Part shown: positions 52,801 through 59,478 of the stretch, in pieces
Layout: each line of letters opens with the position of its first letter
Numbering within the stretch: position 1 is the first letter of the stretch
Source of the DNA: Phoronis australis
Taxonomy: Eukaryota; Phoronida; Phoronidae
Direction of reading: 5' to 3'
Assembly (NCBI GenBank): GCA_002633005.1
Contig: NMRA01000081.1
Coordinates: 439,995 to 503,994 of the forward strand
Length of the DNA stretch: 64,000 bases
Notes under the pieces: generated by a model
The model's database searches: none
Told to the model about the DNA's origin: nothing
Seen by the model: only the letters and a program-made list of their open reading frames with translations
Made by a program: the position numbers and the translations under genes

Positions 52801-55800
52801 TATTGTGTCATTGTATTGTGTAATTTATTGAAAGCAGCCTTTGTATCAAAACTACTTTTCTCATAGTATTCACTAATTCAAGAGGCTTTGTTCACAAATG
52901 TAAACTAGATTGCTTCAAGTCCAAAATGAAAAATAAATTGTAAGATTGGCACAAGACGTAATTCATTAAATGACTGACAATAAAGGGACAGTTCTGTTTG
53001 ACAGATACACAATTATAATAATGCATTTTTCTATGTGGTTTTCAGGCAACATCTGAACAAGGTTCCTCAAATGACATGATGGATATGGGGATATTCATTG
53101 GGTGTATAGTTCTTGTCTTTCTTATCTGCCTCGTTTTCGCCTGTAAGGTAAGTCATAGTGCAACTTTGTCATAACAGACCGTCCCGAGTAGCCAGCACTG
53201 TACATGGGACAGTCAAAATTTCTAAGATATCTCACACACAAGTTTTTGTTTGGCAGACCATGTTTGATTTCATGCTTCTACGCATGAGTGATGGCATTGA
53301 GATAAAGCTGCTGAACAAATCGAGATGATTATAATCTTTTAATTTGGTGTGTTCAGTCTATACGGTTCCTAAAGTTCCCGAGATTCCATGATCATGGACA
53401 TTCAGTGTTTTGTCATGATCAGCTGTTGTGTTTTTTTAGTATTCTATAAATGTTTTACATGGAAAACAAAATGTCTGGGTTACACGAAATGTCTAACAAA
53501 CTGTGATTTTCTCTTTTACCAAATTTAATTATTGTCATTCAAATGAGACTGGACAACATGCCATTTGCAAAGATTGCTTTAGGCGGTATTAATTAAACTT
53601 GCTTCCTGTCAAAGCATTATGCGGTCACTGAGCTCAATTTCTTTGTCAGAAAGAGGTTATTTTGATTGAAACAAAGAGTTGCCATTTAATGTAATTACCT
53701 TTGCTTTCAGTTTAAATTCCGGCAACAAGACAGGCAGGTAAGCACACAAATGTTTAAGATTTTATTTGCTCAGAATATTATTTCGTATTATTGCTCATAG
53801 GTGGCAGCAGCAGGAAGGGAGGTTTAAATGTGCGTAACAACGTGGTTATATATCAAAACAAGGCAAACTGTGTTTTTGATCACTTAAAGAAAATTTCACC
53901 CTACTATATCTTTCTGTAGAATATTTAAGCTTGTTTTGGTTGTTGAAAATAGCCTCTGGAATACTGAGTTTTCCATTGAAAATGAAGTGACCTGTTTCAG
54001 GGGCAACACTGGCAGACCTAGGCTAACATGTTCAAAGGGGGAGGTGACCTTAATGTACAGAAAAACAGTGCTTTTTAATATAGCCTAAATGTCGGTATGT
54101 CACTCCTGCTTTTGACTGTTCTCAAAAGAACATCCTCCCAAATCCAATGGCAATACCACCCAGGAAAATTGTGCGACATATTTCTCTTCTTCAGTTTTAC
54201 TCTTTCATTAGCCTAACAAGTAATCTGTTCAGCCTGTGACAACCAAAGCGTGTAGGGCAGAAGTTGTTCATGGGTCTCGTCATGAAATGCACCATTAAAT
54301 ACTTTGAACAATGTGATTATTTTATGGTCCAAAACCATTTTTGTTGTCACAATTTTGAGTTAATTTCTTTTAGGTCACTCTTCTGGAACAAGCTCAAAAT
54401 GTTGTTTCAAGGCTCAAAACATACCCGTATGTGTATAAAGGTCCAGCCAGGCCACGGAGCAGGGCCTCAGATGTCCACAGTTTGGACTCTAATGCCGAGC
54501 TATGTGCTATTTGCTTAGAAGAATATAAGGATGGGCAGGTAACAACAAAGCACTGTGCTTTTGTGATGCTAATAATGAAAGATTTAGGTTCTCTGAAATC
54601 TGTTGCTTTTAGACGAAAACTGCCAAAAATGTATGCAGTTTTTAACCCAATATGGTCTGTAAAATAATTGTGAGATGTCAATATTTTTGTTTATTCCACT
54701 AATAATTATCCACTTATTATCTGAAGGAAAAAAGAAAATTCTATTAGACCATATATTAATGAAATCTGTCAAAGCTTCTTATTTTTGTCAAGTTTACAAG
54801 AAGCAGCAGTGGGCAAACTATGCTGGACGTTTTGTTGTTAACACAAAGAGATTGTTTCAACACTACGAGCAACTCTGTATCAAGCTTTCAAACAAAAAGT
54901 TTAGTTGTGTTTTCTGCGAAGTTTGTGTTAACAAAAAGAGTACAATAAAAAAAATAATTGCAGGCGGTCTGATACACGTTGTATCAGACGTGCGCAGGCC
55001 TCGCATGTGGGCCCATTGCACTGATCACCTGGAAATATTTTTATGCTGTATTGATATATGGTTAAAACCGAGCTGAGGAACTAGAAACCTGGCTCAAGGG
55101 TTTAGCAGTGTGACCTGGTGAGACTTGAACCCACGACCTCGAGTAAAGAAAGCGGGCACTTATCATCCAGGCCACACTGCCTCCTCCAAAGAGTAAAATA
55201 ACAAATAACAAAGAAAATATTTAAAAAAGAAACCAGTCATTTTCCCATATTGCCTTATTGTAACTATAAGTTGTCGGCATGCACTCTTGAAGCTTTTTAT
55301 GAATGAATGAACTTTGATCAAACCAGTATACAAGATTGGTGCATGCTGCAGTCATGCGATTTTACTCGGACACACCAACAATGCACTTGATTTGATCACT
55401 ACTGACATATGCCAGGTCTGTTTGGTTACATATCTTAAACATTTGATTGGTTCACGGTGACGACGTCCGGCTCACAAACCAGGTTTACTCAGCTGAACCG
55501 GCGTACGCTCGGTGGTTGAAGTGTGGCCATTGGCAACAACTTTATCATAGGAATGTCTTTTGCTTTTTGTAATGGTCATCACCATATTGTTTTGATCACC
55601 ACCAGCATTACAGCGCTATTGCCAACATCTTTACTACTGCGTTGTCATTGGTGCTGTTTTTAATTTTATGTTATGTGTTGTTTTCTATGGAGTGCTTCAA
55701 TCTTTCCTGTTTCCGACTTTTAGTTTTGATACCTTTGAGATGCACCTATGTTAGAAATAAAATCCCTTTTTGACCAAAGAATAGCTGTTGCCAAGTATGA

Positions 55801-58354
55801 ACATTCAACCACTATTCAACAACTTAACGCAACTTGTATTACTTTATTGCAGGAATTAATGGCCTTGCCTTGCGATCACGAATTCCACAAAACTTGTGTG
55901 TACAGTTGGCTGATTCAACAGCACACATGTCCGCTGTGTGTGGAGAATATCTTAGGTAAGATGCTCACTTGTTGAAAAGGAGTGTAAAATCTCAACCAAT
56001 AAGTAGAATTGTCAAAACTGAATCAGATCTTTTTTCAATTGGTTGTTGTGAATGCGTGCTCAATATTTCTCAAAACATAATCAGCTGGTAACCATGGTAT
56101 AGAACCTGGAAATGATGAAGCATTTGTATGTAGTCAATAATTGTCTGCCGCATTGTGTCTGAATTTGCTGAAATTTTACCGCAACTTAGTTTTGCTCGTT
56201 AAATGATATGACTGAATTGCGTCTCTAAAAACTCATTTTTGCCGTACCATCTAACATTTACTTTCTGTCAAACTGGTCGATTCCCCGACATCTAAAAAAT
56301 GTGGCGCTTGAATGAGAATTTATGCGGGCCCTCTAAACAAGTTCATTAATTGCATAATTGATATCACATTTTCATCTTTAATCGAGTTGTTATCGTATAA
56401 TATTTAGTAAATTTTATGCCTTACAATTAAGATAATTTATCATTGTTATCATGAATGTATTACGTAATATCTTTCAGAACATTCCAATAATAAAACCAAT
56501 TGCTCAAGGTCAAGGCCACGGCCAGCACCAACGTCTCCTCAACATTCCATTATCAACATTCCCCTCCAAACATCTCGTCGCCTCAGTGGCGGAAGTGACA
56601 GCGTCATTATTCTACCTGCCACTGTGGACATGACTACAGGTCCGCACACGTTGCGTGGGACGATCAGATCACATGCTGCTGATGACCAATCACTGTCCAG
56701 CACGAGTTATGTGTCTCACAAAAGTAGGATTTACAAAAAACACAGCAGTAATAGAGGTGTTGACTCACGCACTCGTAGGAGTGAACACGTGGCTTTGCTT
56801 CCTGTTGACAGAAAACAGAGTAGTGACTGTAAAAATGGTCCGAGCTATCGTAAAAGAGAAAGATTTGTTCATTTTCATCAAGATGAGTCTGACTCATGGT
56901 CAAGTGAGCGACAAAGCACCAGTGATGGCGGAACATTGTCCCAAAAAAGTGACCGAGGGAAACAGGTTCGAAAAAGTTCGATCAAACGTTCACAAAACCA
57001 CCACTCTCAAGACTATGGCACTAAACATGTGACTGATAACCATTCAGTGCAGATTAAAGAGCGGACACAAAGTGATACGATTGATGTTTGCCACTGTTGT
57101 AAGAAAAAAATGGCATTACCGGAAAGGACTTGTTCTGAGACTGACCTTCAGGCAGAGTTCAGTCAATCTATGCTGTCACCTGGTGATTGCTGTGGCAGAG
57201 AATCATGTGACTGTCATGTGGACAGCAATCATAGTACATACGGCAGTTCCGATACTGTGCCAAGCGACATAAGTAGTTGTGACTCCAATGTATATAGTAC
57301 AAAAAGAGCAAAAGAATTCAAGGACAGTAGCACACAAGTGCTTGAATCGGATAGCCCGCTCTTGCCGGCAGTTCGACTGACACCTCAGTGCTTAGAGACT
57401 CGGTCTAGAAGCTGTAGACCGAAGTATGTGTCTAGTGTGCAAGATAATAGACTTAGTGACAGTAGTTGTTCGTCTGAAGAGAATGAGCGATTTTTACGTT
57501 CACTAGTCCAGCGGGCCACTTCACATCATTTGCAAGAGAATATGTGTCCAGTCTATATGGAGACGTCCGTTATTGACATTGACAACTCCATAACTCCGTT
57601 AATTACAGAAAACTCTGCATGTAGCTCGCAGTGTTGCAACACACGCCAAGTCTTACCAGGGATTCATTCCCCGTACGATCTCAGAAACATGCAATCAGCT
57701 CAACACAGCTCTCCATTCAATACAGACTTGGGAGTCACACTCGTGGAGCGGCGGGCATTTATAAATCCTCAGCCTGAGCACCGTTCCAACTATTGCTCAA
57801 TGTTAGCCGAGCAGTTTCAGCTGACGAACTGCTATCTGAATTCAAACCAGCGTTATCTTTGTGATCGACGGAAAGACGAAGAGGAACCAAGACACAGAGC
57901 CAAACGACATAGGTGTGACTCTGCTCAGGTCAAGCAAAAGAGAAGTCGGTCTGTTGTGGTCAAGACCAAAGGAGGTATTAGTTTTAGCTGAAAATTAAAA
58001 TACTGATATAAGATATGTCAATGAGCAGGTTCTTAAAGAATGTTTTTGAAAGGAGCTAAACAGCTAAGAGAGAAGTTCCTTAAGTGACCCAAGACAAAAC
58101 GCATGCTAAGTATCCAAGTGTAAATCGCAAGGCATTAGGTTTCATTTAAGTATAGAAATTCAAAAATAAATTTTTACCATTCATTGTTTCAGAAATACTC
58201 CTAAAAGCTAGCAACTATGAAAAAATTCTTAAGAAATTTTTTGTAGTTTTATTGACTTCTGTAAGCAGGTTTATGCATAGTTTTGCTTTTCATTGCAGGC
58301 GTGAGCACCACAAAACACGAGAACAGAGACCATGTTGAAGGTGACGCAGTGTAA
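16639..58354 (+). CDS. RNF43/ZNRF3: ZNRF3/RNF43-type transmembrane E3 ubiquitin ligase
   Basis: Ten exons join in phase to an 842-codon reading frame (841 residues): 16639-16833, 45055-45183, 52006-52080, 52329-52505, 53046-53147, 53711-53737, 54374-54538, 55853-55955, 56478-57974 and 58299-58354. Domains: signal peptide 1-17; PA-like ectodomain about 22-190 with family hallmarks [26 protein letters not shown] and KKAHARI; one TM helix 206-225; RING-H2 279-319 (C279, C282, C297, H299, H302, C305, C316, C319); Ser-rich tail to 841. Human RNF43 and ZNRF3 are of similar length (about 780 and 940). Known role: at the plasma membrane it ubiquitinates Frizzled and LRP6 for lysosomal degradation, damping Wnt signalling, and is itself removed by R-spondin/LGR. 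The ectodomain motifs exclude GRAIL-type and RNF215 relatives. One copy here is consistent with the pre-duplication ancestor of the vertebrate pair, but other loci are not visible. Confidence 0.93.
18235..18600 (+). repeat. Dispersed repeat R3, copy 1
   Basis: About 360 bp containing GATGCCTCGATTTTGGGGCC, AAAAAATTCCTCAAGGTTAG and AGTAATTCATGGGAGCCT. It aligns in the same order with 35690-36000, and its first half with the complement of 30850-31010. Confidence 0.75.
20770..20890. repeat. Dispersed repeat R4, copy 1
   Basis: Contains TGTCCCAATTCTCAGAATCA and CCCAAATTTTAGAGA. Its complement aligns with 46875-46985 over about 80 bases at roughly 75 percent by eye, and in part with 37150-37215 and 59990-60060. 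Confidence 0.7.
20987..21142. repeat. 39-bp tandem repeat, four perfect copies
   Basis: Unit starts GTGAATCAACACACATGCTT; copies at 20987, 21026, 21065 and 21104 are identical. The unit is a multiple of three without stops, which creates repeated open frames on both strands. These are artefacts. Identity suggests recent expansion. Confidence 0.95.
24441..25250. repeat. 37-bp satellite array, about 22 copies
   Basis: Unit GACCAATATCATGTTAATAC followed by AACTCACTACTCTTGCA. Variants such as ATAATG/ATCATG and CTCACT/CTCGCT recur in alternating units, suggesting higher-order expansion. The right end is more diverged. No unique spacers, so not CRISPR. Confidence 0.95.
26298..26383 (+). mobile_element. 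MITE family M1, copy a, left half (split by insertion)
   Basis: Follows a TA at 26296-26297 and starts CTGTAAAATCTCACC, then AATTTAGGACACAATA, the family's left terminus. It breaks off at GTAGCAC, where the 3.3-kb element begins. The right half resumes at 29701. Both halves together give about 246 bp, close to the intact copy at 33043-33294 (252 bp). Confidence 0.85.
26384..26412 (+). repeat. Left TIR of the 3.3-kb transposon
   Basis: 29 bases with an internal direct repeat of CCAGGAAG-type motifs (CAGGAAG at positions 1-7 and 15-21). Identical to the complement of the right TIR. Confidence 0.9.
26650..26700. promoter_or_regulatory. Octamer and CRE-like palindrome inside the transposon
   Basis: ATGCAAAT at about 26656 and a 14-base perfect palindrome ACGTCATATGACGT at 26680-26693, overlapping a full CRE core TGACGTCA at 26688-26695. 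It could be the internal promoter of the element. There is no direct evidence of use. Confidence 0.3.
28126..28326 (+). pseudogene. THAP-like DNA-binding domain exon, last zinc ligand lost
   Basis: From ATG at 28126: [11 protein letters not shown], then [20 protein letters not shown], then RICGLQSS, ending at a strong donor GTGAGT (28327). THAP hallmarks present: C4-x4-C9, SFFRLP, W35, C59. The expected C-x2-H is C59-G-L-Q62, so the fourth zinc ligand is missing. The family binds DNA and forms the N-terminus of P-type transposases and of several host regulators. It lies inside the 3.3-kb element. A host-gene origin cannot be excluded. Confidence 0.55.
28335..28530 (-). pseudogene. Open exon-like segment, possible P2X7-C-like N-terminus
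   Basis: On the minus strand from ATG at 28530: [20 protein letters not shown], then [20 protein letters not shown], ending at the donor-like CAG|GTACTC. The Y-x-F-E-x-E-Y-S-D-E-E pattern recalls the N-termini of P2X7-like proteins of aquatic animals, from memory only. The cysteine-rich part expected next was not found. Its donor overlaps that of the plus-strand THAP-like exon. Confidence 0.3.
28780..29205. repeat. Dispersed repeat R1, copy 2, with about 250 extra bases
   Basis: Matches 1-215 at both ends: the ACGGCCAGGTGTTAGGGGAA and TAATGATTGTCAATGTACAA parts, then CCTGAATTCGCG and GCAGTTTCGTGGCC. Bases about 28894-29145 have no counterpart in copy 1. It lies inside the 3.3-kb transposon. 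Confidence 0.75.
29665..29693 (-). repeat. Right TIR of the 3.3-kb transposon
   Basis: Exact complement of 26384-26412. It is followed at once by GTAGCAC and then by the resumed MITE sequence. Confidence 0.9.
29701..29860 (+). mobile_element. MITE family M1, copy a, right half
   Basis: Continues from CAAATAGCTGC to GGTGAGATTGTACCG, followed by TA. Internal blocks (GACAATGTTTCCAGCAACTG, AAAAAATGAAAAA, TTTTCATCCAAAATTGG) align with 33150-33285, confirming that the two halves were one element. Confidence 0.85.
30850..31010 (-). repeat. Dispersed repeat R3, inverted partial copy
   Basis: The complement contains CTTCAATGTCTTAATTTTGG, GGCC and ACCCTGAAGGTTAGAATC, matching 18260-18375 and 35710-35830. 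Confidence 0.65.
31325..31550 (-). mobile_element. MITE family M1, copy f
   Basis: Starts after TA at 31323 with TAGTAAAATCTCAC and ends with CATATTGTGTCCCAAATTGG then GAGATTTTATCG. It is a full copy in the opposite orientation to copy b. It keeps the family GGATGCTACTTAT block (complement of the GTAGCA block). Confidence 0.8.
33043..33294 (+). mobile_element. MITE family M1, copy b (reference copy)
   Basis: 252 bp between TA dinucleotides (33041-33042 and 33295-33296). Left end TAGTAAAATCTCACCAATTT, then AGGACACAATATGGTGGACA; right end GTAGGTGAGATTTTACCA. TA target, short TIRs and no coding capacity fit a Tc1/mariner-type MITE. Confidence 0.85.
34850..35275. mobile_element. Foldback-type element with repeated GAAGTTTCGGC motifs
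   Basis: CTTTCCCACTA at 34854-34864 has its exact complement at 34999-35009, and a diverged complement again near 35255. Between them GAAGTTTCGGC-like and GAAGCTTCG motifs recur in both directions (34890, 34940, 34970, 35020, 35225). No reading frame of note. Probably nested or duplicated foldback repeats. Confidence 0.6.
35690..36000 (+). repeat. Dispersed repeat R3, copy 2
   Basis: GATGCCTTGATTTTGGGGCC, GGTTAAAAAATTCACCTTCA and GTCATTCATGGGAGTCTTGG in the same order as at 18235-18600. Confidence 0.75.
37150..37215. repeat. Dispersed repeat R4, partial copy
   Basis: GTTCCAAATTTTAGAGAGTG and CCCAAACTGGAGAATTTTAC match 20845-20885. Confidence 0.65.
38525..38690 (+). repeat. Dispersed repeat R5, copy 1
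   Basis: G-rich start (GGAGGGGGGTTTGCTGAAAT), then CACTTTGCAATGAACAGGGG and TTTGCAATGAACAAGGG. The complement of 62925-63090 has the same blocks in the same order. Open frames across it come from the repeat. Confidence 0.75.
38865..38978. repeat. 38-bp tandem repeat, three copies
   Basis: Unit starts AAGTGAAGGTAGTGTAAAGT; copies at 38865, 38903 and 38941, with a partial fourth (AAGTG). Few substitutions. Confidence 0.95.
41288..41731 (+). repeat. Dispersed repeat R2, copy 2
   Basis: Starts at CGACCCTAGAAAGGG and keeps GGAATTGTTTTTAAAATG, GCTAAATTTTATTAAAA, CACATGGTCACATGA and ACTGAGTTAAAATG in the order seen at 5360-5845. Confidence 0.75.
41843..41896. repeat. 26-28-bp tandem duplication
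   Basis: ATCAGACATATGGATGGCAA and ATCAGACGTATATGGACGGC start two adjacent similar units. Confidence 0.8.
41994..42240 (+). mobile_element. MITE family M1, copy g (decayed)
   Basis: After TA at 41992: TGATAAAATCTCC, then TTTAGAACATGTCATGGTGG. The left part is clear. The right end was not recognised, so the end is approximate. Confidence 0.5.
42355..42570 (-). mobile_element. MITE family M1, copy e (decayed)
   Basis: The right part has GGATGCTACATATCTTTTAT and CACCATATTGTATGC, then AAATTGGTGAGATTTC, the reversed left terminus of the family. The other end is unclear. Confidence 0.6.
43318..43770 (-). other. 150-codon open frame of unknown status in intron 1
   Basis: The longest minus-strand frame in the intron, flanked by two CTCTCTCTCTCA tracts. 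Composition is basic and AT-driven, with no recognisable domain, no obvious splice context and no similarity I know. Possibly a degraded repeat. Listed so it is not overlooked. Confidence 0.2.
45055..45183 (+). CDS. RNF43/ZNRF3: RNF43/ZNRF3-like exon 2: ectodomain core
   Basis: 43 codons, phase 0 both sides, acceptor TTTCTGTTTTAG, donor AAG|GTAAGT. Encodes [20 protein letters not shown] followed by [10 protein letters not shown]. This is the most diagnostic block of the ZNRF3/RNF43 family, including the Cys of LCN and the Cys of EHC that form a conserved disulfide in family structures. Confidence 0.93.
46875..46985 (-). repeat. Dispersed repeat R4, inverted copy
   Basis: CACTCTAAAATTTGG, TTTTCTTGGTTCTGA and GATTGGGACACGG match the complement of 20780-20870 in order. 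Confidence 0.7.
47577..47746. repeat. 34-bp tandem repeat, five copies
   Basis: Unit ACAGTGTAGTGTAATTTATG followed by AAATGTTCCTATAC; copies at 47577, 47611, 47645, 47679 and 47713. Two substitutions in the fourth, otherwise identical. Confidence 0.95.
48296..48760 (+). repeat. Dispersed repeat R2, copy 3
   Basis: TGTAGGACCTAAGCATAATG, GCTAAATTTTACTAAAAGCA, CATGATCACATGACAC and a closing TGAATTAAAAT block in the order of the other two copies. A TA microsatellite (48691-48711) has grown inside it. Confidence 0.75.
48691..48711. repeat. (TA)n microsatellite
   Basis: About ten TA dinucleotides inside repeat R2 copy 3. Confidence 0.9.
52006..52080 (+). CDS. RNF43/ZNRF3: RNF43/ZNRF3-like exon 3: ectodomain helix and DITED strand
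   Basis: 25 codons, phase 0 both sides, donor GAG|GTAAGA. Peptide [20 protein letters not shown] then RVAEE. The RG-A-A-x-I-x-DITED pattern is that of RNF43. It forms a helix and a central strand of the PA-like fold. Confidence 0.92.
52329..52505 (+). CDS. RNF43/ZNRF3: RNF43/ZNRF3-like exon 4: ectodomain C-terminal half
   Basis: 59 codons, phase 0 both sides, acceptor GGTTATTTCCAG, donor CAG|GTGAGA. Includes [18 protein letters not shown] and [10 protein letters not shown], family motifs close to RNF43 (AEKLM, KAHVRI), then a Thr/Pro/Gln-rich stalk to the membrane. Confidence 0.92.
53046..53147 (+). CDS. RNF43/ZNRF3: RNF43/ZNRF3-like exon 5: transmembrane helix
   Basis: 34 codons, phase 0 both sides, acceptor GTGGTTTTCAG, donor [23 protein letters not shown] is the juxtamembrane stalk; [19 protein letters not shown] is the helix. 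The MGIF start of the helix recalls the ZNRF3 DMGIF. Confidence 0.93.
53711..53737 (+). CDS. RNF43/ZNRF3: RNF43/ZNRF3-like exon 6: 27-nt microexon, cytosolic anchor
   Basis: Nine codons, FKFRQQDRQ, phase 0 both sides, acceptor TTTGCTTTCAG, donor CAG|GTAAGC. It supplies the positive stop-transfer residues just after the helix. Removing it keeps the frame. Confidence 0.85.
53738..54373 (+). other. Intron 6
   Basis: 636 bases, AT-rich; nothing recognised. Confidence 0.7.
54374..54538 (+). CDS. RNF43/ZNRF3: RNF43/ZNRF3-like exon 7: juxta-RING linker and RING start
   Basis: 55 codons, phase 0 both sides, acceptor TTAATTTCTTTTAG, donor [28 protein letters not shown] may be helical; a basic Ser/Arg linker follows, then [12 protein letters not shown] with the first two RING ligands (C279, C282). 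Confidence 0.92.
54967..54989. repeat. Perfect 9-bp hairpin with 5-base loop
   Basis: GTCTGATAC - ACGTT - GTATCAGAC. It lies between the tRNA-like segment and the exon, possibly in the body of the same SINE. Confidence 0.7.
55105..55181 (-). mobile_element. tRNA-like SINE head or tRNA pseudogene
   Basis: On the minus strand a box A-like TGGCCTGGATGATAAGTGC is followed 33 bases later by a T-arm GTGGG-TTCAAGT-CTCAC carrying box B GGTTCAAGTC. The ends pair (GCAGTGTG with CACACTGC) but not at tRNA distance, and no good anticodon arm forms. It is a Pol III promoter-like unit typical of SINE heads rather than a working tRNA gene. Confidence 0.6.
55853..55955 (+). CDS. RNF43/ZNRF3: RNF43/ZNRF3-like exon 8: RING-H2 core
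   Basis: 103 nt, phase 0 in, phase 1 out, acceptor CTTTATTGCAG, donor [30 protein letters not shown] then IQQHTCPLC gives the remaining ligands C297, H299, H302, C305, C316, C319 with C-x-H-x2-H-x2-C-x10-C-x2-C spacing. The usual VDPWL after C305 is VYSWL here; the E2-contact Trp is kept. Confidence 0.93.
55956..56477 (+). other. Intron 8
   Basis: 522 bases. Apart from the decayed MITE nothing recognised. Confidence 0.65.
55983..56186 (-). mobile_element. MITE family M1, copy i (decayed), in intron 8
   Basis: TGTAAAATCTCAACC at the left, GGTATAGAACC inside, and CATTGTGTCTGAATTTGCTG then AAATTTTACC at the right. The order fits the family, but divergence is high. Confidence 0.5.
56478..57974 (+). 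CDS. RNF43/ZNRF3: RNF43/ZNRF3-like exon 9: cytosolic tail
   Basis: 1497 nt, phase 1 in, acceptor ATATCTTTCAG. About 500 residues of low-complexity, Ser-, His-, Arg- and Cys-rich tail. A first basic Pro/Arg stretch ([12 protein letters not shown]) follows the RING. A cysteine cluster (C529, C531, C532, C543, C562, C563, C568, C570 with H530, H571) reads VCHCCKKK and [24 protein letters not shown] block is a likely kinase target, and the end is basic ([10 protein letters not shown]). In vertebrate relatives this tail binds Dishevelled and carries regulatory phosphoserines. The sequence itself is poorly conserved, so these roles are by analogy. Confidence 0.88.
57975..58298 (+). other. Intron 9, with an in-frame stop and an internal AATAAA
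   Basis: Donor GAG|GTATTA is moderate; acceptor TTTTCATTGCAG is good. If retained, translation ends after GGISFS at the TGA 57989-57991, and an AATAAA at 58165-58170 could polyadenylate that form. Confidence 0.6.
58299..58354 (+). CDS. RNF43/ZNRF3: RNF43/ZNRF3-like exon 10: C-terminal end with PDZ-ligand-like tail
   Basis: 56 nt, phase 1 in, TAA at 58352-58354. Adds [18 protein letters not shown]. The last residues G-D-A-V fit a class III PDZ ligand (acidic at -2, Val at 0). As I remember, the vertebrate relatives also end in -AV, which favours this splice over read-through. Confidence 0.65.
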
Positions 58355-59100
58355 AGGGATAGATCTCACATGAAACAATAACGAGATATGGATGGCTATG
58401 GGACCCAAAGTCTTGCTAAATATTTGTCAGTATTAACTGTACGCAAAACAGTCATTTGTCAAGAAACTTTGGGCAAGGTGCAATACAATTGAAGGTGAAT
58501 TTAAAAGTAACATTGTTAGGTAATGAATGGACTTAATCCAAGTGGACAGTAGCATAGCATTACAGAGTTTCACACAGTCGATACTGTAGTGTCTCTGGAT
58601 TTTGTAAGTGTAAAATATTTAAGTGCATATTTATTTCATACCAACTATTTATTGCTATTTTTTGTACTATTATGTTTATGCTGTACGTTTCAATAGAGTT
58701 CGTACAAATTATGTGAAGTTGTGGAAGAACAGATGGTTCCACTTACGGCGGAGCTATTGTCAAACTTTGTAAACCTGGAGTGAAACCATTTTTCCATTGT
58801 GTTCTGTAACCAGTGGTCTTCATTGGAGTGGTGTTTGATGTGAATTCTGCGTGTGCTTCCAGACTGTTATTCATTGAGAGCCCAAACATGACATGTAGTT
58901 ATTCAGAGTTATGTTCTGAGTTGTTGTGTTAACATGAATTGTTACTTATTGTAAAACTGTTGTTAAATCTATTGCATCTTATCGGTCCTCGGAGGATGTA
59001 TATGTACATGCTCTAAGATGTTCACCATGAAGTTGCCCGTTTTCAAGATTGAATTTGGTTCAACTTTCAATATGAAAGTAGACTTAGACATCAAAATAAA
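58355..59100 (+). other. 3'UTR of the RNF43/ZNRF3-like gene
   Basis: AT-rich non-coding sequence up to a clear AATAAA at 59095-59100. Contains many ATTTA and TTTAT tracts of the kind that shorten mRNA life, which would suit a feedback inhibitor; this is inference. Confidence 0.6.
59095..59100 (+). terminator. Polyadenylation signal AATAAA
   Basis: First canonical hexamer found after the stop at 58354, about 740 bases on. Cleavage is expected 10-30 bases later. Confidence 0.6.
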
Positions 59101-59478
59101 ACACTATACGAAGCATCCCAAATTTACACATTGAAATTTTATAGATTTTTGATGTAATTTTGTAAAATGTATGAACATAGTAAGTTTCATTTCTAAGAAA
59201 GAGACTGCTATAATTTTGGGGGCTAAAAGACCTTCAATTTCAAGCTAAATTAAAACACGTTTGAGATGGGTTTAACACACCTAAAATTCCACAGTTGAGC
59301 TCCACTTAGGACTCCGTGCAATTATGGAAGGTTTCATTGGCTGTTTAATGGAAAATAAGCACTTATTTCGTAATTATTTCAAATAATTTCCATTTCCAAC
59401 TTCTCAGATTTCCTTTTTAATGTAGAAGTATTCAATACGGATACAATCGCTCAACATGTCTAAGCAGCTGATTAGTTT

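Larger units (their letters stand above)
54539..55852 (+). other. Intron 7 with a tRNA-like SINE segment
   Basis: 1.3 kb splitting the RING finger coding sequence. Contains a perfect 9-bp-stem hairpin (54967-54989) and a tRNA-like segment on the minus strand (55105-55181). Confidence 0.7.

Noticed and set aside
58560-58742. Minus-strand frame over the ligase 3'UTR
   Set aside because: Antisense chance frame of AT-rich DNA with no features.
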